NCBI GenBank assembly: GCA_013407085.1
Contig: JACCGJ010000614.1
Coordinates: 20,804-84,803 of the forward strand
DNA: 64,000 bases
Direction: 5' to 3'
Source of the DNA: Atriophallophorus winterbourni
Lineage: Eukaryota; Platyhelminthes; Trematoda; Plagiorchiida; Microphallidae
Position numbers and translations under genes: made by a program. The notes under the pieces were generated by a model. It was not told the DNA's origin and made no database searches. It saw only the letters and a program-made list of their open reading frames with translations. Each line of letters begins with the position of its first letter. Position 1 is the stretch's first letter. Below are positions 1 through 10,432 of this stretch, in pieces.

Positions 1-276
1 TTTAACTTGTTTACATTAATTTCCTATAGTTTTAAATACCATAGCTTTCTTTAATCAACGGTACTGCACATTTTCTGTTTTTCCGGGAAAGTTTTGTTCA
101 TAACTACAACCATCCAGGTTTTATTCTTTCCAACATTAACTAATCATCATAAACTCTCGAATACTTGTGTACAATATCCTGTGGTTAAACAGGATATATT
201 TGATGACGGAAAACAACAAAAGACCGATAGTGGAGTGTAATTGCGGGTGATGTGAGCAACACATCACTTTAGTCAT

Positions 277-1164
277 CGTGTTATCTTGCCGAAAAACTTC
301 AATCTTCATTCCCTTATACAAAGTAGTCGTGCAGCCTCACTTGGAGTACTGCGTTCAATCCTGTGCACCGTACTTAAAAAAGGATATAGCATGTATCGAA
401 AGGGTCCAGCGCCTTGCGACTAGGATGGTTGAGGGTCAGGCAGGTAAAACTTATGAGACTAGACTCAAGGACCTCGGTTTGTTCTCACTAAAGAGACGGC
501 GGCTGCGAGGTGACCCAATAAAAGCCTTCAAGATTCTAAAGGGTGATAATATTACTGAAATCCTTAAACTTGCACCTAAAGCAGCTACAAGGGGTATTTC
601 CATGAAACTTCTTAGGAGTAGGGCCAGGTTGTTGGCACGTGAGCACTTTTTCAGCAACCGTGTGGTCAACTTCTGGAACAAGCTCCCAGATTGTATAGTA
701 AGCCTTCCAAATGTGTTGAGCTTTAAAAGGGAATTAGACGTTAATTGGTCTATCATAGTTCCGCATATTGTCTAATAAAAAAACTTTAAAAAAACAAAAA
801 AACGTATTTTTGCATTTTTATCATATCTGTCTAGGCCTGGACAACCTGACAGTAAATTAGCCCACATGCAGTCTATGACTGTGTTTCACTTTACCTCAAG
901 TAGGCTAGTGATTTCATACACCACACATTGTTCACGTATATTAGTGCATTGTTTCCTGAATAGCTGACCTCTCACCGTGCTGGGGAAGAGAAACCCTACC
1001 TTACTTTCCAGATATTCGGAAGCAAGAACTTGTGAAAAGTACGAACTGTATACTCGATATCGGAGTGCCGGGTGCTCAACCGCATACCGTCGAAGGAAAT
1101 CTGGGCGCGTGATTGGCTATTAGCCACCTTCAGCCCTGTGCAACTTGAACTTGAACTTGAACTT
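277..1164 (+). mobile_element. CR1/Jockey-like LINE, 5'-truncated 3' end (copy A only)
   Basis: The frame 278-772 encodes the C-terminal part of a LINE reverse transcriptase: a PLYK..V.PHLEYCVQ block, the ERVQRLATRM block, the SLKRRRLRGD block and a final FFSNRVVNFWNKLP block. The 3' UTR holds the 3' half of the local SINE (about 825-930), a hairpin at 969-990, the terminal stem GGCT/AGCC at 1115-1125 and a (TTGAAC)n tail at 1143-1164. The closest relative in the window is the longer element at 55095-57945. It is absent from copy B. Confidence 0.85.
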
Positions 1165-2092
1165 TTGTCTAAAGTCATTAAGAAGCTAGAGGTGGCTGGT
1201 CCAGATGGTATACTGGAGATAAATGGGGTGCCGAAAGTTCGTGACTTAGGTATAGAAGTTTCAGGGGACTTTAAATGGGCTGATCAATGCGCAGCCGCTG
1301 CACAACGCGCTAGGAGAGAGCTTTTTCGCCTTCGTTCAGTTTTATCCTGCAGGTCCCCAGAGGTTTTCATACCATTATACAAAGCGGTCGTCAGACCACA
1401 TCTCGAGTATTGCGTTCAAGCATGGTCACCTTATTTGGAAAAGGATATTGCCAAGCTGGAAGGTGTTCAACGTTTAGCTACTCGTATGATTGTTGGGCAA
1501 TCGGGTAGGTCGTATCAGGAACGATTGCTGAGTCTAGAGCTCTTCTCACTAAAAAGGAGGAGGCTACGTGGGGACCTGATTGAAACCTTCAAAATCATGT
1601 CAGGTTTCAGTACTATTCATCCCAGTGAATTGTACACTCTAGCGCCAAGTGTGGGTACTCGAGGCCACCCATTAAAACTGGCCAAGCGACATGTCAGGTC
1701 AAATGTTCGTAAGTTCTTCTTTAGTGAGAGGGTAGTAAATTACTGGAATCGACTTCCTAAAGAAGTTGTTTGTTCTACTTCGGTAGGGGGTTTCAAAAAT
1801 AGACTTGACTCTGTGTGGCCTTCATTATTTCCTGATTTTTATCCTTAAGGGAATAGTTGGTATGATCCTCATGTTGTCTTTGGAACGCACTAATGCTTCT
1901 CCTCACCTATTGGTGAGGGGAGTTTTTCTGTTGCATTCCAGATTACTCTCATACCAGAAGATATTTGTGAAAATATTGTTTGAAGTGGTGGACGCTCTTC
2001 TGTGGCATACCACCGAAAGAAATCTGGACGCTCGATTGGCTCGTTAGCCACATACAGTCCTGTGCAAACTGAACTGAACTGAACTGAACTGA
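1165..2092 (+). mobile_element. LINE copy with internal RT deletion and (ACTGA)n tail
   Basis: The frame continues to 1848. It starts with a GPDGI block typical of the LINE reverse transcriptase N-terminus, then jumps directly to the DLGIEVSGDFKW block, so the catalytic core (motifs A-C) is deleted. The C-terminal blocks PHLEYCVQAWSPYL, VQRLATRM and RVVNYWNRLP follow. The 3' UTR has a hairpin at 1899-1922, a terminal stem GGCT/AGCC at 2038-2049 and an (ACTGA)n tail ending near 2092. It abuts the tail of the preceding LINE and is absent from copy B. Confidence 0.85.
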
Positions 2093-2312
2093 AAAATTTA
2101 TAAGTTTGTCAATTTCTTAACACAATATACTATTGACTATAAACTACTGACCCTCTGTCATCTATCAAAAGACAAAAAAACAACCGCAAATTTTCTGATC
2201 CCCGATCAAACAAATTTTTAATGAAATAGTACTACAAAAAGAGGTGTTTTACTGCAATATTACTATTTTTGGTTAGCAACCATCTGGTTGAAATTTCGGC
2301 GGGCTCCTTTCG

Positions 2313-2315
2313 ATG
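2313..2315 (+). CDS. DYNLRB: DYNLRB copy A exon 1 (start codon only)
   Basis: ATG is followed at once by a strong donor, GTAAGT. Phase 0 matches exon 2, which begins with the second residue (Ser-Glu-Val-Glu-Glu). The assignment rests on phase, the donor and conservation in copy B (18750-18752). A different first exon cannot be excluded without transcripts. Confidence 0.65.
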
Positions 2316-2594
2316 GTAAGTAGTTGGTTTGTGTACTGATGTTACCACGCTTATGTGTTGATATTATGTAGTCTAGGACAAGTTGGAATTAATCAAACTT
2401 CTATTTTTCAACTCTTCCTCATCAAGTATTATAATTCAGTGTGCGTTGCTGAAGAACAATACAATATTTCAATGTATTGAGGTGCTCAGATCCCCATCCC
2501 TTACACCACTACCGGTTTCTGACTGTTTGCCTTCATCAGGTGGAGACAGTAAGATCAGGTTCAGTGAGCCTTGAAACAGTGAAAAAGCGGTAAA

Positions 2595-2710
2595 CAAAGG
2601 TAAACTTGTATGCCACTGTTATATAGGGTTCTTACAAAATGATTCTATATTTGAACATCGTGGTTCTTTGTAAGAACCCTATATAACAGTGGCATACAAG
2701 TTTACCTTTG
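2595..2710. repeat. 44-bp perfect inverted repeat in DYNLRB intron 1 (copy A)
   Basis: The left arm 2595-2638 and right arm 2667-2710 are complementary over all 44 positions, separated by 28 nt. It lies 280 bp downstream of the proposed exon 1. The same hairpin is present in copy B (about 19009-19124) with one arm mismatch. Confidence 0.95.
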
Positions 2711-3009
2711 AATACAATATTTCATTCGGTCAACTCTTTCGTTTGTAGTGTAGTAATCACTGCATTTTATTCTGGAGCGAAAGCAGCAGAAATTATATCC
2801 CATTCAAACCTTTTCCTCAAAATAGCTTTCGCTGAAAACGCAAGCACAGCATAGAGGACCACCGCGACATTGCTTTGTGGTTCAAGTCAACAAATGCTGA
2901 CGAGCTGTTCTGGTCATGGGGACAGTAGATCTTTCAGTAGCGAGTTCTAAGTGTTGACCACCTGCGTGAATAGCGTGCTCGCATTAATCAGCCTAAGACT
3001 TAGGCTTTA

Positions 3010-4110
3010 GGCGTATGACAGAGTTAACCTTCGGAAGCTGCTGTATCGATTGAAAGCGTATGGACTTGGAGGCTCGCTTTTAAAATGGCTTTACATTTTT
3101 GTGACAAATCGTAAGTGGGCTGTAATAATAGGTCCCTTTCTAACTAGAGAACTGTAAGCAGTGTTGTACCACACGGGTCGGTTCTATGCCCTCTTGTTTT
3201 TGTGTTATGTAAATGATGTAACACGGAGTCCACAATCACCTTGCATGATGTTTTCGGACGATATAAAAATATGGCGCACAGTTCTATCATCAGGTGATCG
3301 TGAGATGATATCGACGCCATCAGCCAATGTGCATTACACAACGAAATTCCACTGAACGCTGCCAAAATGAAACATCTGACAGTACGTAATGGCGACCATT
3401 TTGATTAAGGATGAAATGAAGATCCAGAGATGTACGGAGACGCGCAATCTAGGTACGACTGTGAGTTCCACTTTGAAAACCGAATGAGATACTGCTCAGG
3501 TACGATTAAATGCCTTAGGATGCCTATGGGCCCTATCTGTTTAGGCCTGGGCAACCTGACAGTATCTTCGCGCACGTGCAGTCTCTGACTGTACGGCACT
3601 GCCTGAACCAGGCTTGTGCTTTCATGCCATGGGCCCTGAGACAAACTTTTGCCGACTGGTCTATTCGTATGACGAAACTGCTCTTTAGCACATACATTCG
3701 ACCAATTCTTGAGTATGGTAGCGTGGTGGTGTTTCCCTGCACTACAGCCGAGGAAACTGTTCAGCGACTTGCAACCAGATTCTGAACTAGAATACGCAAA
3801 CGGCCATATCGCGATAGATGTCTGAAGATGAATATCTTTTCACTAGCATACCGCAGGGTTCGTGGTGACATGATACTTCTGTATCGGATTATTCGGAAAG
3901 AAGAGTTTAATGATCTCAGATCGCTTTTTATAGTCATCTATGATTGTCGAAAAAAGGGTCACCGATTTCGGTTACACTTTCAAAGAACAGATAGTCTAGC
4001 GCATTGGTACAGATTTTCATGAACAATTAGAACTTGGAACACATTTCCAGCCAATGCAGCTGAAGCTCAAAGCTTGACTTTGTCCAAGCTGGTATCTACA
4101 AATTTCTAGG
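3010..4110 (+). mobile_element. Degenerate CR1-like LINE reverse transcriptase relic (copy A)
   Basis: In shifting frames one can follow RT sequence: a [18 protein letters not shown] block near 3030-3090, then LLFLCYVNDVTRS and motif C changed to FSDD near 3260-3280. The later blocks are [10 protein letters not shown] near 3690-3720, VQRLATRF near 3770 and [17 protein letters not shown] near 3838-3895. Many stops and frameshifts are present. A SINE fragment interrupts it at 3528-3632. It lies within DYNLRB intron 1. Copy B counterpart: about 19395-20495. Confidence 0.75.
3528..3632 (+). repeat. SINE-like repeat, 3' half, inside LINE relic (copy A)
   Basis: It carries the diagnostic cores taggcctgggcaacctgaca, cacgtgcagtctctgactgt and aggcttgtgctttcat. 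It splits the RT reading of the host LINE, so it inserted after that LINE. Copy B (19929-20012) has a deletion and a duplicated taggcc. Confidence 0.85.
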
Positions 4111-4384
4111 GTTTGCAAAGGAAGATTGTTTTCAAAAGCGCATCCACTTCCCAGGATATCCGAGACGATGGTAATTCTTGCTAGATCACGAAAGAGCTCA
4201 AATGGAACTTTGTACTGCTCCTGCTATACATATAATTGTATTGCATTTATAAGTTCATGCACACGATTCTTTGATTCGCATACTCATCTGAAGAACCTGA
4301 AAAACTCGTCACCATATTGGCTGAAAAGGATGCAGTGGGTCATGAGCAGGTTGAAAGTTTCCTTTCAAAATTCCAGAGAGTAAC

Positions 4385-5350
4385 GTTTAAACAATTTGCG
4401 TCTATCGTCGTTTGCAAGGAGCGCATATTATGAACCATTTTTGTACCCCTTTCTACCCTCCAATGAATCACTACGGGTAGCCCACATTCTAACAGTAAAC
4501 GAGCATATGCTAAGAAGTGCGTAAAAATGGGCCGCAAATGAACGTGGTTGCTGCGCTACTTATTGGCCGACAAGTGTGTATCGTTTTTCAAAGAACCCTT
4601 TTTCACGGAACCTAGGCGCATGACCATATACTTTCCCTCATTTATAGGCACTGATTGGCGATTTTTCCACCTGAATTTGTAATCCATTGCTCGTTGCATT
4701 TGCTCGTAACCTTTGCGGGAACATACATGCTCAGTTTCGGATCATCAGCGAATAATAGATATTCGATAACAACCACGTGTTGAATCTCGCTTGCAAATAT
4801 CTCAAATAACAGTGGAACAAGAACAATCCTAGGGGTACATCAGAGTTCGCTGTAGACAAAACGCTATTCACTTCCACACGGTTCGGCCACCCGGAAATGA
4901 ATGCCTCGATCCACTTTACAAGACACCCTTTAGTATCCAGGCCCTCCAATTTGACGAGAAGTCATTGGTCTGGCACACGGTCAAATGTCTTACTGGAGTC
5001 GATAAAAACAATATCAACTGCTTGTTCAGAATCAGTCGAAGCACACCAGCTTTCATGCGCCAAGTGCAATTTACTTATATATATGTCCATGTTTTGGTGG
5101 ACGCCAACGGTTACACCCTGAAGGAAAGCTTTCTACTTTGCCCTTGATCAAATTTTCTAGAATTTTTCAGATCACAGAAGTCAGTGTGATCGTCTTATAA
5201 TTAACAGGACGATTAGGACTTAGGGTTTTATGATACAATGTTTCCATTCCTGTGGTTAGACACCTATCGTTGAAGATTTTCTGAACGTTACGAGCGGGTC
5301 ACACAATACATCTGAGAGAGCACGTAAAAACAACGGGTGAATACCGTTCA
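4385..5350 (-). mobile_element. Degenerate LINE reverse transcriptase relic, antisense in intron 1 (copy A)
   Basis: Read on the minus strand, RT motif A is near 5015 ([16 protein letters not shown]), followed by a [18 protein letters not shown] block at about 4870-4950. A degenerate motif B (SDVPLGLF) follows, then motif C (LLFADDPKL) near 4740-4770 in another frame. N-terminal RT sequence is traceable to about 5350. It is broken by several stops and frame changes. It is tail-to-tail with the relic at 3010-4110. Copy B counterpart: about 20770-21740. Confidence 0.75.
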
Positions 5351-5611
5351 AAAACAGTTTCTGTCTTATACATTATGCGTGTCGCAGCTACCCACTTGCC
5401 GGCTTTTGCTGTACCGCGATCAGGTTTCTTGCAAGGCAATAAATGTTTTGATCATGGATTTCTTTAGCTCCAATTCCGTGCCACTAGTGACTCCATTTGT
5501 CTTCAGCTATTTATCAACATTTGTCCCCTTTGCTCGTCAGGGCCGTTTGTGCCAAGGGCTGGATTCAATTATCTGATTATGTATACGGCGGACGTCATGT
5601 TCTCTATTTCC

Positions 5612-5730
5612 TTTCTCATATTTGTCTAGGCCTGGGCAACCTTACAGTATCATAGTCCACATGCAGTCTCTGACTGTGCGTCACTTTGCTTGGATCAGGC
5701 TTTTGCTTTCATACCATACCGTACCAACAG
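5612..5730 (+). repeat. SINE-like repeat, 3' half (copy A)
   Basis: Contains gtctaggcctgggcaacct, the cagtctctgactgtgcg core, and a 3' end ggcttttgctttcataccat followed by a short (CATAC)-like tail. Copy B counterpart: about 21996-22110. Confidence 0.88.
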
Positions 5731-6751
5731 TGGAAGACACCTGAATGAGGCTCAATGTTTCAGCTTACACTGAATCCAGTCCTACAGTCTACAATTGATA
5801 AAGGCAAATAGCCCCAAATTAACAGTAAGCTGTCAATGTGAGAAACTAACTGCAACTGCAATGTTGTCAGTAATAATAGCAAAAGTAGTCAGCTATAAAC
5901 GTTCTTTTCCTTGTCGCCGAAGTATTCTGTGATTGCGTATCTCTGTCTCGATTTTTGCTGTAAAAAGTGAAACATCTATTGAACTTTTAACGATCCGCTA
6001 AACATAATATTGCTGTCTTCAGCTGAATATGGCAAATAGCCCGAAAATTGTAGATGAGTTTAAGTGAGGGTCTCCAAAAATTACAGAGAAAATCTGAGAT
6101 TCTCTGTTTAAACACCGTGGCTCGTTTTTTGAAACCTTTGCAACAATGATTCCAAAGCGATGCTTTATCAACGTGGTTCACCTACTTGCCTGATATTCTT
6201 AATTATCGACCTATCCTATATAAACTTAGGAGTGCATAAAAAAGAAACCCCGTTGCATCCTATTTTCGTAGGTTTTCAGTCCGATCGCAAACTTAAAGAC
6301 AGCTCTTTTTTGTAAGAAAAATATGATGCGTTCAATGCACATTTAGTTTGTTATCATTTGTTAGAATAAATTATATGAACCCCGATGTCCCTACTAAACT
6401 TCGTACCCTATTCGTCAGCTTGCTAGAGACCGGTATTACAAGCTTTCACGTTCAAAATTCAACTGCTCTTCCGGTAGTTCAATTGTTCATTTTCCAACTT
6501 GTTTACTTACCAGTTTTAACTAACGATTTCCGCTAAAATATTTTCTTTTATTCCGTTGTATTTCTAGTATCGAAACATGACTTGTATTTCGTGTTGTTAC
6601 CCATATCGCATTCATTTTGCTTGCATCTTTTCTTCAAGAGTCGTGGTGTACCAAAAGAGGGGAGGGTAAATAGTTCAAGTTTTGTTCAGTTCGTTTCAGT
6701 TTCGCACGCTAGTATTTCACGTCTCCTAATGAAACTTCCGCTTCTTTTCAG
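5731..6751. other. DYNLRB intron 1 remainder, nothing recognised (copy A)
   Basis: No protein-like frame or repeat core was recognised. The longest open frame here (6582-7055) runs through the exon 2 acceptor and exon 2 in the wrong frame, so it is a shadow. Confidence 0.5.
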
Positions 6752-6827
6752 TCTGAAGTTGAAGAGACATTCAAGCGTATTCTGGCTCACAAGGGTGTCA
6801 TTGGGGCCATTATTGGATCTTCCGATG
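6752..6827 (+). CDS. DYNLRB: DYNLRB copy A exon 2
   Basis: 25 codons (Ser-Glu-Val-Glu-Glu ... Ser-Ser-Asp) plus one base. The acceptor has a long pyrimidine run ending cttcttttcag, and the donor is GTACGC. The sequence is the N-terminal helix and first strand of a roadblock/LC7 domain. The split Gly codon is completed by the first two bases of exon 3. Confidence 0.9.
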
Positions 6828-7110
6828 GTACGCAATGCATTCCTTTTCTCATTCTCGTCTTATTACTTTTCAATCCTCGAAATTCCCTTACCGAAAACAA
6901 CCTCGGAAACAACATTGATGTCCCACATTACATGGTCATTCGCCTCTCGGGATAAGAATTTCTTCCAGCCGATTTTTAGTCATGGCAAATACTTTTCCAA
7001 GACGCTGCATTTTTCTATTGTTTTTCGTCAAATATTTCGTTGGCGTACAAAATAGTATTACGACCGTTTATTTCTGGAATAACGAAAGATTGCATCACTA
7101 AAGTTCGAAA

Positions 7111-7115
7111 GGTCT
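7111..7115. repeat. Left target-site duplication of gypsy element
   Basis: GGTCT here and GGTAT at 11063-11067 flank the element. Copy B keeps a single GGCAT at the empty site. A 5-bp duplication is usual for Ty3/gypsy integration. Confidence 0.75.
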
Positions 7116-7295
7116 TGTTGTGGATTATGAATGTTAGATCCGATTGTAAGAATATCAAAAGACGAAGGCCCGAGAACTAGGCTTTAATCTTCTAAAAACC
7201 GAGGTATACAATCTGGAGTATAAAACGGTAATACTAAGGTGCGAAATGTGAATACATTTAGTAATAGAAAACAGGAACGGTAAAATATAATCATA
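7116..7295 (-). repeat. 3' LTR of gypsy element
   Basis: 180 bp, aligned end to end with 10884-11062. In element sense it begins TATGATT where the other LTR begins TGTGATG. A purine-rich tract (GGCGAGGGAGAA on the minus strand, 7296-7307) lies directly upstream and fits a polypurine tract. Confidence 0.9.
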
Positions 7296-7344
7296 TTCTC
7301 CCTCGCCGAAAAAAACGCGTGCAATAGTTTCACTCATTCAGGTT

Positions 7345-8076
7345 TCACACTTCGCGATTACGAAGGCAATATGGTCTTGTTCGCTGCTGCTTGATAAATA
7401 AATCTTCAGTGGACAATTGATTATCGGCATTTTCCGGTTCAGTACTTTGATGCTCAGAAACTTCTGGTAAAGCTTCATTTTGTGAACTGCTATCAGGATA
7501 CTCAACTTGATCTGCGGCTGGTGCAAGATGACGCAGTGAAACAGTTTCTTCTCGACCATCTGGAAATCGTATGTGAGCATATTCGGGATTGCTCTCAACC
7601 AGGTCAACCTCTTCGACCAGAGAGTCATATTTAGATGACCCTGTATTTCTTCGAAGTAGTACACGGCCGGGAGCTAATAGCCACTGGGGTAAAGAGCTGC
7701 CGGTTACGGACCTGCGAAGGTGACGGAACATTCTTTCATGAGGCGTAACGTTGGTGGCTGTACACAGAAGTGAACGAATAGAATGTAGCGCGTCCGGTAG
7801 CACCGACTCCCATTGATCAATTTTTAAGTTTCGAGAACGTAAGCACAATGAGACTGCTTTCCATAGAGTAGCATTCAGTCTCTCTACTTGCCCATTACCG
7901 CGTGGGTTATAGCTTGTGGTTCTACTAGTGGCCACTCCATGTTCGTGTAGGAATGTTTTTAACTCCGCAGACATAAATGAAGCACCTCTATCTGAATGAA
8001 TGAAGGAGGGTAGACCAAATATTGGAAACAGATCAATAAGGCGCTGTATGATCGTGGAAGCTTTCATATCCGACAA
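7345..8076 (-). CDS. Gypsy integrase core and C-terminal region (frame fragment)
   Basis: Continues the integrase from the preceding frame after a frameshift near 8070. The second catalytic Asp is in HSDRGASF and the Glu in NGQVERLN, exactly 35 residues apart, so the DD35E spacing is kept. A C-terminal tail of about 130 residues follows, with a small barrel-like stretch (GRVLLRR, YAHIRFPDGREETVSLRHLAP) and an acidic/Gln-rich end. No chromodomain was recognised. The stop lies 50 bp before the 3' LTR. Confidence 0.88.
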   Translation of the reverse strand: MSDMKASTIIQRLIDLFPIFGLPSFIHSDRGASFMSAELKTFLHEHGVATSRTTSYNPRGNGQVERLNATLWKAVSLCLRSRNLKIDQWESVLPDALHSIRSLLCTATNVTPHERMFRHLRRSVTGSSLPQWLLAPGRVLLRRNTGSSKYDSLVEEVDLVESNPEYAHIRFPDGREETVSLRHLAPAADQVEYPDSSSQNEALPEVSEHQSTEPENADNQLSTEDLFIKQQRTRPYCLRNREV

Positions 8077-8849
8077 GGAAATGCGAAAGGAAAACGGGAA
8101 TATTCATCGATCACGGTCAGAATGTAACTGTTACGTGTTGATGAAGGAATGGGTCCTTTAAAATCGAGACTCAAACGTTCTAACGGTTGGGTGGCTTTTA
8201 TTAAGTGACTAACATCCGGTTTATGAAACTTGGGCTTGAGCTCACGACAAGCAGAGCACTGCTGAATGATTGTCTTCACATCATCAAGGGAATACGGTAG
8301 ATTTTTGGACCGAACAAAATGGAAAAAACGGGTCACGCCTGGATGACACATGTCTTCATGTACGATTTTCAAATCAAGTAACGAATGACTTGATGAACAG
8401 TAAGCTCTCGAGAGCGCATCTGCAGCTTGATTCTGGGTTCCGGGTCGATAGATTACATCATAAGAGAATTGAGATAGCTCAATGCGCCAGCGTTGAACTT
8501 TGTCGTTTTTTATTTTTCCACCGAGCTTCGAATCATACATAAAAGCAACGGATCGCTGATCGGTTATCAATTTAAAATGCGTCCCCAGTAGATAATGCCG
8601 CCATTTTCTAATTGCTTCTATGATAGCGTATGCCTCCTTTTCTACAGCAGAATGTCTTCGTTCACTAGAACTTAGTGTTCGAGAGAAGAATGCTACTGGA
8701 CTTCCATTTTGGTTCAGTGTTGCAGAGATAGCGATATCAGATGCATCAGTTTCGACCACCAAAGGCACGTTTCGGTCTACGGTCATTACTGCAGCTTCCA
8801 TTAATTCTGCCTTGAGAGCTTCATAGCTACGTAAGAGATCTTTAGACAA
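8064..8849 (-). CDS. Gypsy RNase H and integrase zinc-binding domain (frame fragment)
   Basis: RNase H is shown by PLVVETDASD, an AVEKEAYAI helix with the Glu, ITDQRSVAF and the final NQAADALSR. It is followed by the integrase HHCC region (HEDMCHPG ... CSAC) and the start of the DDE core with the first Asp in LSLDFKGP. Frames are lost at both ends, near 8850 and 8070, by single shifts. Confidence 0.88.
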   Translation of the reverse strand: MSKDLLRSYEALKAELMEAAVMTVDRNVPLVVETDASDIAISATLNQNGSPVAFFSRTLSSSERRHSAVEKEAYAIIEAIRKWRHYLLGTHFKLITDQRSVAFMYDSKLGGKIKNDKVQRWRIELSQFSYDVIYRPGTQNQAADALSRAYCSSSHSLLDLKIVHEDMCHPGVTRFFHFVRSKNLPYSLDDVKTIIQQCSACRELKPKFHKPDVSHLIKATQPLERLSLDFKGPIPSSTRNSYILTVIDEYSRFPFAFPCRI

Positions 8850-9846
8850 CGGAAACTCCGTGTTGTGGATGAGGGGGTGAATTTATCGGAGAATTTCGAA
8901 AACCACTGAGAATAGTACGCAAACATACCAATTACCCGTTGCTGTGACTTCAGATCCGTAGGCGGAGGAAGGAGAATTAATGGTTTAAAGCGATCCGGAT
9001 CAGGTTTGATCTTCCCGAATGAAACGTTATATCCTAATAAACAAATCTCATTCACAGCAAAAATGCACTTCTTGTCGTTGAGTGTCAATCCGTACTGTTT
9101 TGCAATGTGTAAGAATTTATCCAAGTTGCGATTATGCTCGGCTATATCTTTTCCACAAACCGTGATATTGTTCCATCGAGATTCTCTTTGCGAATTAATT
9201 CATCAATAGCGCGCTGGAAACAAGCTACACCATTAGTCACACCGAATGGTATTCTGCAAAATTGATACAGATTATTACAAGCCTCAAATGCAGTGAATTT
9301 TTTCTCGTCTTCTCTGATAGGGATTTGATGATGCGCGCTTTCTAGATCAAGTGTACTGTATACTTCATAGCGGGATATCTTTTCAATGATGGCGTCTATA
9401 CGAGGCAGGGGGTACGCATCAAGTTCAGTGAAACGATTGATGGTTTGACTGTAATCAATCACCATACGCTTCTTTTGACGTTCATTTGTGGTTACGAGCA
9501 CCTGGACACGCCAAGGAGACTTGGATGGTTCAATTATACCGTCAGTAACTAATCTGTTTACTTTAGATTTGATAAACGATTCGTCAGCTTGGCTAAACCG
9601 CCGTGATTTAATTCGTATTGGTTGGCATGCAGGCGATAAATGCGCGAATAACGTAGGCGCGGGCAGACTAGATGTCGTGAGACCACATACAGAGAAGGTA
9701 GGGCGATCGCCCTGGAACGAGAGTTGAACGCTTTCGTGATGTTTTAAAAAAATCATGTCCGAGAAGGATATCAGTGCACAAGTGTGGGAGTACGGAAAGC
9801 TTAACATCGTTAAATACTGTTCCGTTATGCGACAAAGAAACAACAC
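8801..9846 (-). CDS. Gypsy reverse transcriptase (two frames, catalytic box deleted)
   Basis: The first frame (9142-9846) shows the RT fingers and palm: WRVQVLVTTNERQKKRMVIDYSQ, DAYPLPRID, YSTLDLESAHHQIP and QFCRIPFGVTNG. The second frame (8801-9124) resumes just after the catalytic region and continues with ITVCGKDIAEHN, LDKFLHIAKQYGLTLNDKKC and LLGYNVS. Between them, around 9130-9165, the YxDD box is missing and the frame shifts, so the copy cannot encode active RT. Confidence 0.85.
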
Positions 9847-10429
9847 AATGTCCCTTGGTATGGCTTCGTAATTGTGTAGAAGCTAAAATGATTTCGCTGT
9901 GTGATTGATATGTAGGAAATTTATGCCTCTGAACAATCGATTCGCATACAAAACTTTCTGAACTTCCAGTATCGATCAATGCATCTAACTTCAGACCGTT
10001 CACAATGACTTGAGTGATTGCATTTGAAAGACAAGCTGGAGCAGCAGCGGTGATGACAGAGGATGCTACAAATGGTGATGCAGATGCAACATGTTTGTCA
10101 GATTTGGAAGAACGGCATACCGAGCGAAAATGTCCCATTTTTCCACATGCCTTGCAGATTGCATCACGAGCAGGACACTTGTGACGAGGATGTCTATCAT
10201 AACCACAAAAGTAGCAAAGGCCTTGGAGCTTCCGGTTGATGCTGGCCAACGTTTTATTTGGGACTGAATTTATCGGTATGTTTTGGTGGCTATGCATTTC
10301 TGTTTGCACAGTGTTACAAGGAATTTCCGGGATGGGTGATGTATAAGAATGTGATTGCTTCTGCGCCATGTCTAGAGACTTGGCTTGGTCAAAAGCAGTT
10401 TGGATGTCTAGAAATTTATTTTCAAGCAA
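9668..10429 (-). CDS. Gypsy nucleocapsid and protease (frame fragment)
   Basis: Two CCHC zinc knuckles with CX2CX4HX4C spacing (CYFCGYDRHPRHKC and CKACGKMGHFRSVC) are followed by an aspartic protease with the active-site ALIDTGSSESFV and the later LLGHDFF. The end of this frame past about 9745 is out of register with the RT, which continues in the next frame. Confidence 0.88.
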   Translation of the reverse strand: MLENKFLDIQTAFDQAKSLDMAQKQSHSYTSPIPEIPCNTVQTEMHSHQNIPINSVPNKTLASINRKLQGLCYFCGYDRHPRHKCPARDAICKACGKMGHFRSVCRSSKSDKHVASASPFVASSVITAAAPACLSNAITQVIVNGLKLDALIDTGSSESFVCESIVQRHKFPTYQSHSEIILASTQLRSHTKGHCVVSLSHNGTVFNDVKLSVLPHLCTDILLGHDFFKTSRKRSTLVPGRSPYLLCMWSHDI

Positions 10430-10432
10430 GCG

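Noticed and set aside
6582..7055. 157-codon frame in copy A
   Set aside because: It reads through the acceptor and exon 2 of DYNLRB in the wrong frame, and copy B breaks it.
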